The position numbers were made by a program, and so were the translations under genes. Below the pieces are notes generated by a model. It was not told the origin of the DNA, made no database searches, and saw only the letters and a program-made list of their open reading frames with translations. A DNA stretch of 64,000 nt from Comamonas sp. (GTDB lineage: Bacteria; Pseudomonadota; Gammaproteobacteria; Burkholderiales; Burkholderiaceae_C): NCBI GenBank assembly GCA_031277805.1, contig JAITLR010000019.1:124001-188000 (forward strand), given 5' to 3'. Below, piece after piece: positions 7,405-17,729 of this stretch (position 1 is the stretch's first letter; every line of letters begins with the position of its first letter).

Positions 7405-8793
7405 GTGCAAGTCGCTTCTTCCATCTTCAAAGCCTATGACATTCGCGGCATTGTTCCGTCCACGCTGACCGAAGAGGTCGCCCGTGGCATAGGCCGTGCC
7501 TTCGGCATGGCCGCGCTGGCGGCTGGTGAAAAGACGGTGGCCGTGGGTCGTGATGGTCGCCTGTCCGGCCCTTCACTGTCTGGCGCTTTGATGCAGGGCC
7601 TGACCGATGTGGGCGTGAACGTGATTGATATCGGCATGGCCACCACACCCATGCTGTACTTTGCGGCCTCTACGCTATGCACCAGCGGTATCCAGGTCAC
7701 GGGCAGCCACAACCCCAAGGATTACAACGGCTTCAAGATGGTGCTGGCCGGCCGCGCCATCTATGGTGATGAAATTCAGGCCCTGCGTGCGCGCATGGAA
7801 AACGAGGACTGGACCGTGACCGCCGCCGGCACTGTCAGCCACGCTGATGTGCTGGCCGACTACACCGCACGCATCGTCGGCGATGTGAAGCTGGCCCGCC
7901 CCATGAAGATTGTGGTGGATTGCGGCAACGGCGTGGCCGGTGCTTCGGCCCCCGGAATTTTCCGCCAGCTGGGCTGCGAGGTGGTCGAGCTGTTCTCGGA
8001 AGTCGATGGCGACTTCCCCAACCATCACCCCGACCCCAGCAAGCCCGAGAACCTGCGCGATGTGATCCATGCGCTGCAGACCACGGATGCCGAGCTGGGC
8101 CTGGCTTTTGACGGCGACGGCGACCGCCTGGGCATTGTGACCAAGGACGGTCAGAACATCTTCCCCGACCGCCAGATGATGCTGTTTGCCAAGGATGTGC
8201 TCTCGCGCGTGCCCGGCGGCTCCATCGTGTTCGACGTCAAATGCACCCAGCGTCTGGCACCCGAGATCGAAGCCGCTGGCGGCAAGGCCGTGATGTTCAA
8301 GACCGGCCATTCGCTGGTCAAGGCTCGCATGAAGGAGCTGGGCGCACCGCTGGGCGGCGAGATGAGTGGCCATATCTTTTTCAAGGAGCGCTGGTACGGT
8401 TTTGATGACGGCACTTATGCCGGCTGCCGTCTGCTGGAAATCGTCAGCCGCGAGGCCGACCCCAGCGCCGTGCTCAATGCGCTGCCCACCAGTTTTTCCA
8501 CGCCTGAGCTCAATGTGGCCTGCGCCGAAGGCGAGCCCCACGGTCTGGCGGCCGAGCTGCAGGCCCTGGCCGCCACGGAATTTTCCGCACCGGCCCAGGT
8601 CAGCACGATCGACGGCCTGCGCGTGGACTGGGCCGACGGCTTTGGCCTGATCCGCGCCAGCAACACCACGCCCGTGCTGGTGCTGCGCTTCGAAGGCCAT
8701 AGCCAGGAAGCGCTGCACCGCATCGAGGCACAGATGCTGGCCCTGCTCAAGCGCGTCAAGCCCGACGCACAGGTCGGCGCAGCGGCGCACTGA
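7405..8793 (+). CDS. Phosphomannomutase/phosphoglucomutase (AlgC/ManB type)
   Basis: 462-residue alpha-D-phosphohexomutase interconverting hexose 6- and 1-phosphates for polysaccharide and LPS precursors. Visible motifs are FKAYDIRGIVPS at the N-terminus, the phosphoserine loop TGSHNPKDYNGFK, the Mg-binding DGDGDRLGI, the sugar-binding GGEMSGH and the phosphate-binding RASNTTPVLVLRFEG. Length matches Pseudomonas AlgC. I place the start at GTG 7405 because AGAAAGG lies just upstream and homologues begin at this point; an ATG at 7348 would add 19 codons from the 75-bp repeat. The waaA gene follows after 3 bases, suggesting an envelope-polysaccharide operon. Confidence 0.92.
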   Translation: MQVASSIFKAYDIRGIVPSTLTEEVARGIGRAFGMAALAAGEKTVAVGRDGRLSGPSLSGALMQGLTDVGVNVIDIGMATTPMLYFAASTLCTSGIQVTGSHNPKDYNGFKMVLAGRAIYGDEIQALRARMENEDWTVTAAGTVSHADVLADYTARIVGDVKLARPMKIVVDCGNGVAGASAPGIFRQLGCEVVELFSEVDGDFPNHHPDPSKPENLRDVIHALQTTDAELGLAFDGDGDRLGIVTKDGQNIFPDRQMMLFAKDVLSRVPGGSIVFDVKCTQRLAPEIEAAGGKAVMFKTGHSLVKARMKELGAPLGGEMSGHIFFKERWYGFDDGTYAGCRLLEIVSREADPSAVLNALPTSFSTPELNVACAEGEPHGLAAELQALAATEFSAPAQVSTIDGLRVDWADGFGLIRASNTTPVLVLRFEGHSQEALHRIEAQMLALLKRVKPDAQVGAAAH

Positions 8794-8796
8794 TTT

Positions 8797-10164
8797 TTGT
8801 CAGCAATGACTGCGCCCATGGGCAAGAAAGCTCCCATGACCTTGGCCCGTGGGTTGTTCAGCCTGCTGGCATGGGCCGCCCAGCCCTTGCTGCGTCGCAA
8901 GCTGCGCAAGCGTGCAGTGGCGGAACCCGGCTACGCCGTGGCGATACCGGAGCGCTTTGGCCATTACACGCCCCCAGACCTGGGGCAGGACGGGCGCGGC
9001 CAGTGGATCTGGATTCATTCGGTGTCGCTGGGCGAAACCCGCGCAGCGGCGATTTTGATCAACGCCTTGCGCGAGCGGTTGCCAGCCATGCGTTTGCTGT
9101 TGACACATAGCACGGCAACTGGCCGGGAAGAGGGGGCCAAGCTGCTGCGGCCCGGCGATGCACAGGTCTGGCTGCCCTGGGACACCTTGGGTGCAACCAG
9201 GCGCTTTATCCAGCAGTTCCGCCCAGCCGTGGGCGTGCTCATGGAAACCGAGATCTGGCCCAACCTGATTGCAGGCTGTGCCAACGCGGGGATTCCACTG
9301 GCTTTGGGCAATGCGCGGCTCAATGAGAAATCCGAGGCGGGCGCGCTGAAGATGGCGCTGATTTCAAAGCCTGCCTATGCCGCCCTGGCTGCTGTCTGGG
9401 CGCAGACCGAAGATGATGCGCGCCGCCTGCGCAATGTGGGAGCACGGGTCAGTGCGGTGCTGGGCAACCTCAAGTTCGACGTGCAGCCCGATGAACAACT
9501 GATGAGCCTCTCGGCCAACTGGCGGCATGGGCTGCGGCTGGTGCAGCAAAAGCCTGTCGTTCTGTTTGCCAGCAGCCGTGAGGGAGAAGAGCTGCTGCTG
9601 CTGGCGCAATTGCAAAAGCAGCCGGACTTGGCCAGCGCTGTTCAGTGGCTGATCGTGCCCCGCCATCCGCAGCGCTTTGATGCGGTGGCTAGGCTGATTG
9701 CAGATGCCGGGTTTGGTGTCTCCAGGCGCAGCCAATGGGGGAATGAGGCTGATGTTGGCGATGCACCGCCGCTGCAGGATGGCAGTCTCTGGTTGGGCGA
9801 TTCTCTGGGCGAGATGCCACTTTACTACGGTTTGTCTTATCTGGCGTTGATGGGCGGCAGCTTTGAGCCGCTGGGTGGGCAGAACCTGATCGAGGCCCTG
9901 GCCTGCGGCACGCCCGTGATTCTGGGGCCGCATACCTTCAATTTCAGTCAGGCCTCCGATCTGGCCGTGCAGGCGGGGGCGGCTTTTCGCTGCAACGATA
10001 TGGCTCAGGCCATGCAGCATGCCGTTGCGCTGGTGCAGGATTTGCCTGCCTTGGCAGAGGCTGAAGAGCATGCGAGAGCGTTCATGCTCCAGCACCGGGG
10101 GGCGGCGGCCGCCACGGCGGATGCCATTGTGAAGCTCATGCAGGAGGGCAAGCTCGTTGGCTGA
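8797..10164 (+). CDS. waaA: 3-deoxy-D-manno-octulosonic acid (Kdo) transferase
   Basis: Inner-membrane-associated CMP-Kdo:lipid A glycosyltransferase (GT30). The N-terminus has a hydrophobic anchor (LARGLFSLLAWAAQPLL). Family motifs include WIHSVSLGETRAA with the catalytic Glu, the ETEIWPNLIAGC segment, GNARLNEKS, PRHPQRF and LMGGSFEPLGGQNLIEALAC near the C-terminus. The start could be TTG 8797, ATG 8806 or ATG 8818; coordinates give the longest form, and the real product may be 3-7 residues shorter. It sits 3 bases after the phosphohexomutase stop, so the two are almost certainly co-transcribed. The next gene converges from the other strand. Confidence 0.92.
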   Translation: MSAMTAPMGKKAPMTLARGLFSLLAWAAQPLLRRKLRKRAVAEPGYAVAIPERFGHYTPPDLGQDGRGQWIWIHSVSLGETRAAAILINALRERLPAMRLLLTHSTATGREEGAKLLRPGDAQVWLPWDTLGATRRFIQQFRPAVGVLMETEIWPNLIAGCANAGIPLALGNARLNEKSEAGALKMALISKPAYAALAAVWAQTEDDARRLRNVGARVSAVLGNLKFDVQPDEQLMSLSANWRHGLRLVQQKPVVLFASSREGEELLLLAQLQKQPDLASAVQWLIVPRHPQRFDAVARLIADAGFGVSRRSQWGNEADVGDAPPLQDGSLWLGDSLGEMPLYYGLSYLALMGGSFEPLGGQNLIEALACGTPVILGPHTFNFSQASDLAVQAGAAFRCNDMAQAMQHAVALVQDLPALAEAEEHARAFMLQHRGAAAATADAIVKLMQEGKLVG

Positions 10165-10220
10165 TCCTGAAATCAGAGCAGCTTGCGCTGGCTGTGCTTG
10201 CAATTGAGAAGGTTTCCCCG

Positions 10221-10262
10221 TGGAAGATGGCTTGAGGCATGCGCAAGCAGCTATGAAATCCG
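10221..10262 (-). repeat. Interspersed ~45-bp repeat, instance in waaA-tolC gap
   Basis: Read on the minus strand it gives TTTCATAGCTGCTTGCGCATG and then a CCTCAAGCC segment, a degraded copy of the family whose consensus begins GATAGCTGCNNGCGCTTG. It fills much of the 120-base gap between two convergent genes. Confidence 0.5.
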
Positions 10263-10284
10263 TACCAATCAACTCACGCGGCTA

Positions 10285-11757
10285 TCAGCGTTTTTTACGT
10301 GGATCGGCCGTCTTGCCGGTCATTGGCCTGGCAGTGGTTCCGGCAGCAGCAGGGCGCTGCACCGCTGCTGGTATCTGAGTCACCAGCGTCAGGCTATCGA
10401 TGCTGCGCAAATCGTCGTCGCTGAGCACTCCGGCTGACTGCTTGAGCTTGAGCTGGCCCAGCAGCACCTGATAGCGGGCATTGGCCAGGTCCCGCTCGGT
10501 CTGGTAGACCTGACTTTGGGCATTGAGCACATCGATGTTCACGCGCACGCCCACGTCATAGCCCACCTTGTTGGCTTCAAGCGCACTCTGGCTGGAGGCC
10601 AGGGCTGCTTCCAGTGCCTTGACCTGGGCCTGACCCGACTGCACGCCGAGGAAGGCCGTGCGCGTGGATTGCTCCACGTTGCGGCGCGCATCATCAAGCT
10701 GGGCGCGGGCTTTTTCTTCCAGCGCCACGGTTTCCTTGACGCGGTTCTGCACGGCAAAACCTGCAAACAGCGGCATATTCATGACGACGCCGACCTGGGC
10801 CGCGTTGGTGCGATAGCTCAGCGGAATGGAGGGCGTCATCGAACCATTGGGGTAGCGGTTGACGACGTAGCCTGCTTGCAGATCGACTGTGGGTTTGTGG
10901 CCGGCCTCGGCCTTCTGGGTTTCCAGCTTGGCAATGTCCAGGGCCAGTTGGGCCTGGCGCAGTTGCGGCTGGGTGGCCAGCGCCTGGTCAACCCAGGCCT
11001 GCATATTGTCGGGCGCCACCTGGGGCAGGGTCAGCGGTGCAGCCAGGGGTGTGGGCTGTATGCCCACGCGGCCCACCAGTTGGTCCAGGGCCACGCGTTT
11101 GACCTGCAGGTCGTTTTGCGCGGCAATCTCTTGCGCCGTAACCAGGTCGAAGCGGGACTGGGCTTCGCGCGAATCGGTAATGGTGGCTGTGCCGACCTCG
11201 AAATTGCGCTTGGCCATTTCCAGCTGGGTGCTGATGGCCTGCTTTTGCGCCTGGGCGACCTGTACGCTGTCCTGCGCAGCCAGCACATCGAAATAGGCCT
11301 GGGATACGCGAACGATCAAGCTTTGTGCTGCAGCATCAAGCTGGGCCTGGGCCACGTCCACGCCGCGTTGACCCTGTTCGTAAGCGATCTTGTTGGCCGG
11401 GCGGTACAACGGCTGCTGGGCGCTGACTTGTACGTTTTGCTGCGTGTTGTTGAAGCTGCTGGCCAGGCCGGGCACGGCCACGGAGGCGTGGAGATCGACA
11501 TGGGTGCGGTTGGCACCGGCAGACAGGCCGACGCTGGGCAGCAGGCCGGACAGCGCCTGATCCGCGCGGCTGGCGGCGGCGCGGGCATCGGCCTGCTGGA
11601 CCTGCCAGGTGGCGTCGTAGCCGCGTGCCTGCTGGACCAGTTCGGACAAGGTCTGGGCCTGAACCAGATTGGCAGCCCCTCCAAGCAATACGCCCAGGGA
11701 AATCGCGGCAAGCGCGTGAGGAGGGACAATTTGCAGAGGCCGGGGCAGCTGGTTCAT
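10285..11757 (-). CDS. tolC: TolC-family outer membrane efflux channel
   Basis: 490-residue outer membrane factor of type I secretion or tripartite efflux. There is a signal peptide ending NLVQAQ near residue 35, then two tandem OEP domains rich in helix (LSELVQQARGYDATWQVQQA; later VGVVMNMPLFAGFAVQNRVKE), as expected for the coiled-coil barrel. The C-terminal tail is Pro/Lys-rich and low-complexity. It is the last gene of a minus-strand series beginning with an RND adaptor and pump, so it probably supplies the outer membrane duct, although a PCMT-like and a rhodanese gene lie between. The 75-bp repeat B sits in the 134-base gap upstream and may separate transcription units. Confidence 0.9.
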   Translation of the reverse strand: MNQLPRPLQIVPPHALAAISLGVLLGGAANLVQAQTLSELVQQARGYDATWQVQQADARAAASRADQALSGLLPSVGLSAGANRTHVDLHASVAVPGLASSFNNTQQNVQVSAQQPLYRPANKIAYEQGQRGVDVAQAQLDAAAQSLIVRVSQAYFDVLAAQDSVQVAQAQKQAISTQLEMAKRNFEVGTATITDSREAQSRFDLVTAQEIAAQNDLQVKRVALDQLVGRVGIQPTPLAAPLTLPQVAPDNMQAWVDQALATQPQLRQAQLALDIAKLETQKAEAGHKPTVDLQAGYVVNRYPNGSMTPSIPLSYRTNAAQVGVVMNMPLFAGFAVQNRVKETVALEEKARAQLDDARRNVEQSTRTAFLGVQSGQAQVKALEAALASSQSALEANKVGYDVGVRVNIDVLNAQSQVYQTERDLANARYQVLLGQLKLKQSAGVLSDDDLRSIDSLTLVTQIPAAVQRPAAAGTTARPMTGKTADPRKKR

Positions 11758-11810
11758 AGGTGTCGGGCTAGGGCAGTCTCGGGCAGATGAAGGACGCTGG
11801 AAACTCTCGG

Positions 11811-11885
11811 GAGTTACGCAAACAGGGGTGAGTCAAAACGGCTTTTTGAGGCAAAGCGCTTGCGTGAACCTGATTTGCGTAAGTC
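11811..11885 (-). repeat. 75-bp inverted-repeat element, copy B
   Basis: On the minus strand it begins GACTTACGCAAATCAGGTTC, identical to copy A for 20 bases, and ends TGTTTGCGTAACTC. The middle is diverged but keeps a central TTTGCC. It begins 6 bases after the rhodanese stop codon and ends 53 bases before the TolC start, in the path of transcription. Confidence 0.75.
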
Positions 11886-11891
11886 AACGTT

Positions 11892-12239
11892 CTAGTAACG
11901 GGGCACGCCGGGATCGGCGCTCAGCGACCAGGCGTCGATGCCGCCAGTGATGTTGCTGACATCTTCAAAGCCGTGGTTGATAAGAAAGGCAGCCACGCTC
12001 ATGCTGCGGGCGCCATGGTGGCACAGGCATGCGACGGGCTGGTCTGGGTCCAGCTCCTGCAGGCGGCCGGGAATCTCGTGCATGGGAATGCTGCGCAGCT
12101 CAAAGCCTTCGCCAGGGCGAATGCTGGACTGGGCGATCTCCCAGGGTTCACGCACGTCGAGCACCACAGGCGCAACGCCCTTGGCGGTGTATGGGGCGAG
12201 CCACTGCTGGAACTGTGCGGGCAAGACCTGGGTCAACAT
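11892..12239 (-). CDS. Single-domain rhodanese-like sulfurtransferase
   Basis: 115 residues, one rhodanese domain. Motifs are VVLDVREPWEIAQ, the active-site loop CLCHHGARSM with the persulfide-forming Cys, and GFEDVSNITGGIDAW. The ATG at 12239 is preceded by AAGGA on the minus strand and gives a compact domain without extension. It follows the PCMT-like gene by 91 bases. GlpE-like thiosulfate sulfurtransferase activity is plausible. The physiological acceptor is unknown, and the position between a methyltransferase and tolC may reflect only a conserved neighbourhood. Confidence 0.88.
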   Translation of the reverse strand: MLTQVLPAQFQQWLAPYTAKGVAPVVLDVREPWEIAQSSIRPGEGFELRSIPMHEIPGRLQELDPDQPVACLCHHGARSMSVAAFLINHGFEDVSNITGGIDAWSLSADPGVPRY

Positions 12240-12330
12240 AGAAAATCCTTGGAGGCCGGACGGCAGAGAAGCCCCGGCCATGTACTGAACAGAAAGCCCT
12301 GCAGGCTTGGACTGGCAGGGCTTGGCAGCG

Positions 12331-13041
12331 TTAGAACGAGAAGCGCGAAGGCTCTTCAAACCCCACAAGGCGGGTGGCGGCGATATCCCAGGGCTTCTTG
12401 ACTTCGAAGTTGTCGCCGTTCCTGGTCACCAGGGTGAAGCGCATCACGGGCATGTGACCCACGATGGCGGCAATGCGACCGCCTTCGTTGAGCTGGGCGT
12501 ACAGGGCTTCAGGGATTTCAGCGACGGAGCCGCTGAGCACGATCACATCGAAAGTGCCTTGGGCCAGGGACGCGGTGGCGCCGTTGGCCAGCTTGACTTC
12601 CACATTCTTGATGCCGGCGCTCAGCAGGTTCTCGCGTGCCATTTCGGCCAGCTCGGGGTCGATCTCCATCGTCACGACTTCCTTGGCCTGGGCGGCCAGA
12701 AGGGCAGCCATGTAGCCGGAGCCGGAACCGATTTCCAGCACGCGGTCGGAAGGCTTGAGCTGAACATCCTGCAGCATGCGAGCCTCGATCTTGGGAGCCA
12801 GCATATGCCAGCCTTGTTTGGCGGCTTCTTCGGCAGTGCCCTTCAGCGGGATTTCCAGGTCCATATAGGCCATGGACTGGTATTCGGGCGGCACGAAGTC
12901 TTCACGGTGAATCTGGCCCATCAGCTCCAGCACACTCTCGTCCAGCACATTCCAGGGGCGCACTTGCTGTTCGATCATGTTGAAACGAGCCTGCGCGTGC
13001 ACGTCGCGCGGGTCCACTTGGGCGTTCATTGGCAGGGCCAT
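12331..13041 (-). CDS. Protein-L-isoaspartate O-methyltransferase family protein
   Basis: 236-residue SAM-dependent methyltransferase of the PCMT family, which repairs isoaspartyl residues in damaged proteins. After an N-terminal helical part (ARFNMIEQQVRPWNVLD), the SAM motif I VLEIGSGSGYMAALLA, VVTMEIDPELAEMAREN and FDVIVLSGSV are visible. Classical PCMT has a TxSxP-type motif before motif I; here the corresponding LAPKIEARML region differs, so the substrate could be divergent. The ATG at 13041 has GGAGA just upstream. It begins 22 bases after the RND pump stop codon, so it probably shares that mRNA. Confidence 0.85.
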   Translation of the reverse strand: MALPMNAQVDPRDVHAQARFNMIEQQVRPWNVLDESVLELMGQIHREDFVPPEYQSMAYMDLEIPLKGTAEEAAKQGWHMLAPKIEARMLQDVQLKPSDRVLEIGSGSGYMAALLAAQAKEVVTMEIDPELAEMARENLLSAGIKNVEVKLANGATASLAQGTFDVIVLSGSVAEIPEALYAQLNEGGRIAAIVGHMPVMRFTLVTRNGDNFEVKKPWDIAATRLVGFEEPSRFSF

Positions 13042-13063
13042 GGTATCTCCGGGAAAAGACTTA

Positions 13064-16000
13064 TCAGGACAAACCGTCGATTCTACGAGCCTCGGAGGCA
13101 TCGTGCGGCGGATCATCGCTTTTTGAAGGGGCGCTGGACCATTTGCGGCGCAGCCAGTTCGAAAAATCGTCCAGATAGCAGTACACCACGGGCACGACGA
13201 CCAGGGTCAGCAGCGAGGAGGTGATGACCCCGCCGATCACGGCCTGGCCCATGGGGGCACGCTGCTCGGAGCCTTCGGAGACCGCAAAGGCCAGCGGCAC
13301 CATGCCGAAAATCATGGCCAGCGTGGTCATCAGAATCGGGCGCAGTCGTACGCGGGCTGCCAGCAGCAGGGCCTCGGCGCGGGGCATTCCGGGTACGGTC
13401 TGGCCTGTGGTTTCGTCGCGGTGCGGCTCGCGGGCGCGAATCGCAAAATCCACCAGCAAGATAGCGTTCTTGGTCACCAGGCCCATGAGCATCACCACGC
13501 CGATGATGGAGAACATGGACAGGGCCGAACCAAACATCAGCAGGGCCAGAACCACGCCGATCAGCGTCAGCGGCAGCGAGGTCATCAGCGCCAGGGGCTG
13601 TAAAAAGCTCTTGAACTGACTGGCCAGAATCATGTAGATGAAGATGATGGCCAGAGCTAGCGCGGAGCCCGCATAGCCGAAGGACTCGGCCATGTTCTTG
13701 GCCGCGCCGCTGAACTGATAGCTGTAGCCCGGCGGCAGCGGAATCTGGGCCATGGCGGCCTTGATATCGGCCGAGACCTCACCGGCGCTGCGCTGGTAGA
13801 CGTTGGCGTTGATGGCGACTTCGCGGTTCAGATTACGGCGGTTGATCTGGCTGGGGCCTGTGCCGTCGACCACGCTGGCGACCTGATTGAGGCGCACGAT
13901 ACGTGTGCCGCCATCGCTGGCAGCCAGCGCAAACGGCAGCCGCTCCAGGTCCTGCGGCGTGGTGCGGGACTCGGGAGCCAGGCGCACATTGACGTCATAG
14001 GTCTGGTCGTCGCTGGCACGCCAGTTGCCCACGGTCTGGCCCGCCACCCAGGTGCGCAGGGCGCTGCCCATGCTTCCCACCGACAGGCCGAGATCGGCCG
14101 CCGCGTCGCGATGGACTTCGATATTGACCAGGGGCTTGTTGGGCTTGAGGCTGGAATCCAGGTCGACCAGGCCTGGGATAGGACGGATGCGATCCTGCAC
14201 GATGCGGCTCAGGCGGGCCAGCTCATCCAGATCCGGGCCCATCAGCGAGAACTCCACCTGCTTTTGACCGCCCACGGGCTCGCGCAGGCCCACATGGGTG
14301 ACGGTGATGCCGGCCACGGCGCGCAGCTGGGTACGCAGATCGGCTGAAAGCGTATCCACATTGCGCTGGCGTTCATTGCGGTCCACAAGGCGCACGTAGA
14401 TGCTGGCGTAGTTTTTGCCGTTGGCATTGCCGGTGTTGATGGTGGTCAGCGTGTAGCGAACCTCGGGCATGCGCCGGATGATGGCGTTGACCTGCAACGC
14501 CTTGGCTTCTGTCGCCTCGATGGAGGAACCCTCGGGTGTGTTGAAGCTGATCTGCGTTTCGGAGAAATCGGCTTTGGGTACAAATTCCGTTCCGAGCAAG
14601 GGTACGAGCGCGAGGCTTGCTACAAAAATCAGGAATGCCAAAAACAGCGTCAACAGCTTGTGCGCCAGAGACCAGCGCAGCAGCGATTGGTAGATGTCGG
14701 ACAGCTTGTCGTTGGCGCGCTCCACCCAGGCGGTGACTTTGCCCAACGTACGGTCATACAGGCTTTTCTGACCGTGTTCGCCATGGGCGTGAATGGCCGG
14801 ATCGTGCCAGACGCTGGAGAGCATGGGGTCCAGCGTGAAGCTCACGAACATGGAAATCAGCACCGCAGCAACGATGGTGATGCCGAACTCGTGAAAGAAC
14901 TGGCCGATGATGCCGCCCATGAAGCCAATGGGCAGAAACACCGCCACGATGGACAAGGTGGTGGCCAGCACGGCCAGGCCGATTTCCTGCGTGCCTTCCA
15001 GCGCCGCCTGATAGGCGTTCTTGCCCATCTGTACATGGCGCACGATGTTCTCTCGCACCACGATGGCATCGTCGATCAGCAGGCCCACGCACAGCGACAG
15101 CGCCATCAGCGTGACCATGTTGATGGAAAAGCCGAACCAGTACATGAACAAAAAGGTGCCGATCAGCGCAATCGGCAGCGTCAGCCCGGTGATGATGGTC
15201 GAGCGCCAGGAGTTCAGGAACAGGAACACGATGAGCACGGTCAGCGCCGCGCCCTCGATCAAGGTCTGGCGCACATTGTTCACTCCCACGCGAATGGCGC
15301 GGGAGTTGTCGGCCACGGCCTCCAGGCGTATGCCGGGTGGCAGCTCGGGCGCCATGGCCCTGGCTGCTGCGTTCAGACCGTCCACCACTTCGATCGTGTT
15401 TTCGTCCTGGGCTTTTTGTACCGACATCAGCAGCGTGCGCTGACCGTTGTAGAGCGACAGCGTCTGCACCTCGGCAGCATCGTCCTGCACTCGGGCCAAC
15501 TGGCCGACGCGTATGGGCGCGCCATTGCGCTGGGTCACGATGATGTTGGCAAATTCCGCAGGGCGTTTGATGCGCGCATCAATCTGCACCACGCGCTCCT
15601 GGGTCAGCGAGCGCACGGAGCCTACGGGCAGATCCTGATTTTCGGCGCGTATGGCCTGGGCGACCTGATCGGGCGTGATGGAATAGGCCTCCAGCGCCTT
15701 GGGGTCCAGGTAGATATTGATTTCGCGCTGGGTGGCACCCACGAGGTTCACGGCGCCCACGCCGCGCACGTTCTCCAGCCGTTTTTTCAGCACCTGGTCG
15801 GCCCAGCTGCTTAGCGCAATGGCATCGGGCGGCATCACTGCGGCGTTGTCCGGATTGCTGATGCCGTGGATGGCATGCGGATCCGGCACCACGGCCAGCG
15901 ACCAGACGGCGGCGCTGGCCGGGTCAAAGCGGATGACGCGAGGCTCCTTGACCTCGTCGCGCAGCGTAGGGCGCACCGAAGCCACTTTCTCGCGCACATC

Positions 16001-16318
16001 GTCGGCGGCGCGGCGGCCATCAATGTGGAGCTGAAACTCGATGATGACCACGCTGGTGCCGTCGTAGCTGCGCGAGGTCAGGGAGTTGATGCCAGCAACC
16101 GAGTTGACCGCTTCCTCGATCTTTTTGGTGACTTCGCTTTCCACGATTTCGGGCGATGCGCCGGGATAGGCAACCGAGACCACGACCACGGGAAACTCGA
16201 TATTGGGGAACTGGTCGACCTTCAGGCGCTGATAGGAAAACACGCCCAGCACCACGAAGGCCAGCATGAGCATGGTGGCCAGTACCGGATTTTTGAGACT
16301 GATGCGGGTGAACCACAT
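13064..16318 (-). CDS. RND-family efflux transporter, inner membrane subunit
   Basis: 1084-residue HAE1/AcrB-type proton-driven pump. The N-terminal [20 protein letters not shown] helix, [20 protein letters not shown] and [19 protein letters not shown] are typical of the MexF/AcrB/CusA-like group. The transmembrane proton-relay region contains [19 protein letters not shown] with paired acidic residues. Two large periplasmic loops and the repeated 6+6 helix plan are evident. The ATG directly abuts the stop codon of the adaptor gene (TAAATG), indicating translational coupling. No dedicated regulator is next to the operon. Substrates cannot be told from sequence; xenobiotics are the usual guess. 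Confidence 0.95.
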   Translation of the reverse strand: MWFTRISLKNPVLATMLMLAFVVLGVFSYQRLKVDQFPNIEFPVVVVSVAYPGASPEIVESEVTKKIEEAVNSVAGINSLTSRSYDGTSVVIIEFQLHIDGRRAADDVREKVASVRPTLRDEVKEPRVIRFDPASAAVWSLAVVPDPHAIHGISNPDNAAVMPPDAIALSSWADQVLKKRLENVRGVGAVNLVGATQREINIYLDPKALEAYSITPDQVAQAIRAENQDLPVGSVRSLTQERVVQIDARIKRPAEFANIIVTQRNGAPIRVGQLARVQDDAAEVQTLSLYNGQRTLLMSVQKAQDENTIEVVDGLNAAARAMAPELPPGIRLEAVADNSRAIRVGVNNVRQTLIEGAALTVLIVFLFLNSWRSTIITGLTLPIALIGTFLFMYWFGFSINMVTLMALSLCVGLLIDDAIVVRENIVRHVQMGKNAYQAALEGTQEIGLAVLATTLSIVAVFLPIGFMGGIIGQFFHEFGITIVAAVLISMFVSFTLDPMLSSVWHDPAIHAHGEHGQKSLYDRTLGKVTAWVERANDKLSDIYQSLLRWSLAHKLLTLFLAFLIFVASLALVPLLGTEFVPKADFSETQISFNTPEGSSIEATEAKALQVNAIIRRMPEVRYTLTTINTGNANGKNYASIYVRLVDRNERQRNVDTLSADLRTQLRAVAGITVTHVGLREPVGGQKQVEFSLMGPDLDELARLSRIVQDRIRPIPGLVDLDSSLKPNKPLVNIEVHRDAAADLGLSVGSMGSALRTWVAGQTVGNWRASDDQTYDVNVRLAPESRTTPQDLERLPFALAASDGGTRIVRLNQVASVVDGTGPSQINRRNLNREVAINANVYQRSAGEVSADIKAAMAQIPLPPGYSYQFSGAAKNMAESFGYAGSALALAIIFIYMILASQFKSFLQPLALMTSLPLTLIGVVLALLMFGSALSMFSIIGVVMLMGLVTKNAILLVDFAIRAREPHRDETTGQTVPGMPRAEALLLAARVRLRPILMTTLAMIFGMVPLAFAVSEGSEQRAPMGQAVIGGVITSSLLTLVVVPVVYCYLDDFSNWLRRKWSSAPSKSDDPPHDASEARRIDGLS

Positions 16319-17563
16319 TTAGCGGCCTCCGGCAGTTGGAGGCGACGAGGCCGACTGCACTTCCACGGCAGTACCTTCACGCAGACCGCCTGCGGTACCC
16401 GTCAGAATGTGTTCGCCGCCCTGCAGGCCCTGTCGGATCTGCACCCAGGTCGCACCCTGGTATGCGGTCTGGCTGCCCAGTTCCACGCTTTGGTGGGCCA
16501 CGCGTAGCACCGGCTGGGCAGCTATTTTGGAGGCGCTGGCTGTCGCAGGCTGGCTCAACCGCAGCAACTGAAGATAGGGCTGGGGCTTGTCGGTGCGCAC
16601 GGCGGTCAGAGGCACGGCCAGCTGACTGGAGTCGCCAGTGATAATGTCGCCTTGCAAAAACAGGCCGGGACGCAGTTGTACAGGGCGCAAGCCGCTATCG
16701 TTCTTGTTATCGCTGCCGGTAGGCTGCACCGCTAGGTAAGCGGCGACGGTGCGTGATCCTGTCTGCGCGCTGGGGTTGATGCGCACCACCTTGGCCAGCA
16801 CGGGGGCGAGGTCTGCGGACGCGCCGGGAACCTGCAGCCGGGCTGTTTGCCCTACCTGAACCTGTACCGAATCGGCAGGGGCCAGCTGAGCCTGGACTTC
16901 CAGTTGAGTGGTATCGACGACTTCGACAATGCGGGCCTCGACGCCCACGCGTTCGCCGTTTTGCACAAAGCGTTGGGCAATTTGTCCATTCATGGGGCTG
17001 GCGATGATGGAATCCACTACCGCCTTGTGGGCCGCATCGGCGGCAGATTGGGCCGCAGCCAGATTGGCGCGTGCGGTATCCAGATTGGCCTGGGAAGTGG
17101 CCAGGGCCGTGGTGGAGATAAAGCCTTTTTCCACCAATGCGGCGTTGTTGTCCTGATTGCGTTGGGCAATGACCAGTTGGCCGCGCGATGCATCGGCTTG
17201 CTGCTGGGCCTGACGCCAGCGGGCCGTGGCTTCGGTGGCATCGATGCGGGCCAGCACCTGGCCGCGCGTGACATTGTCTCCCTCGCGTACTTCCAGGCCG
17301 CGCAGCTCACCGGCCACATAAGCTTTCACAACCGCCGAATGCAAGGCCTGCACGGTGCCGTTGACGGGCACGGTCAGCGAAAGCTGCAGCGGGCGCACTT
17401 CCAGAACCTCATTGGCTGCTATCTGTATGGGCAGCTCCAGCGGTGCGCTGGAAGCAGCCATGGCCTGCTTTTTATGCTGTTGATTGCTGAATGCGCGCCA
17501 GCCGACAGCGGCTAGCAGGCCGACCACAACCAGGCCGATGGCCCAGCGGACGGAAGACTTCAT
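16319..17563 (-). CDS. RND efflux periplasmic adaptor (membrane fusion protein)
   Basis: 414-residue HlyD-family adaptor joining the inner pump to an outer membrane channel. It starts with an uncleaved or signal-anchor helix (WAIGLVVVGLLAAVGW). A lipoyl half-motif (VNGTVQALHSAVVKAYVAGE) follows, then a helical hairpin (EATARWRQAQQQADASRGQLV, roughly residues 120-190), then beta-barrel segments (SPMNGQIAQRFVQNGERVG). The C-terminal VQIRQGLQGGEHILTGTAGGLREG is typical. An upstream ATG at 17593 adds 10 residues; neither start has a clear ribosome site. First gene of the pump operon, its stop adjoining the pump start. Confidence 0.9.
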   Translation of the reverse strand: MKSSVRWAIGLVVVGLLAAVGWRAFSNQQHKKQAMAASSAPLELPIQIAANEVLEVRPLQLSLTVPVNGTVQALHSAVVKAYVAGELRGLEVREGDNVTRGQVLARIDATEATARWRQAQQQADASRGQLVIAQRNQDNNAALVEKGFISTTALATSQANLDTARANLAAAQSAADAAHKAVVDSIIASPMNGQIAQRFVQNGERVGVEARIVEVVDTTQLEVQAQLAPADSVQVQVGQTARLQVPGASADLAPVLAKVVRINPSAQTGSRTVAAYLAVQPTGSDNKNDSGLRPVQLRPGLFLQGDIITGDSSQLAVPLTAVRTDKPQPYLQLLRLSQPATASASKIAAQPVLRVAHQSVELGSQTAYQGATWVQIRQGLQGGEHILTGTAGGLREGTAVEVQSASSPPTAGGR

Positions 17564-17729
17564 GGTGTGTGAGGAGCGTTGTGAGGAAGACATCCTGAGC
17601 GATCAGGGCCAGGGCTTTATTGCAATTTCTGCGGCAAGTGTAGTGGGCCGCCAAAATGGCGGTAGTGCTAGGCGTTGCGCATGGGTGAAATCACGATTGA
17701 TTCGCATGCGGTTTTCAAAGGAGAGAGCT

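Noticed and set aside
10516..11790. 424-residue open frame opposite the TolC-like gene
   Set aside because: Composition mirrors the channel's Gln/Ala repeats; the channel reading has signal peptide and OEP motifs.
14660..15814. 384-residue open frame opposite the RND pump
   Set aside because: Antisense of a conserved pump; translation rich in His, Gln and Asp with no fold signature.
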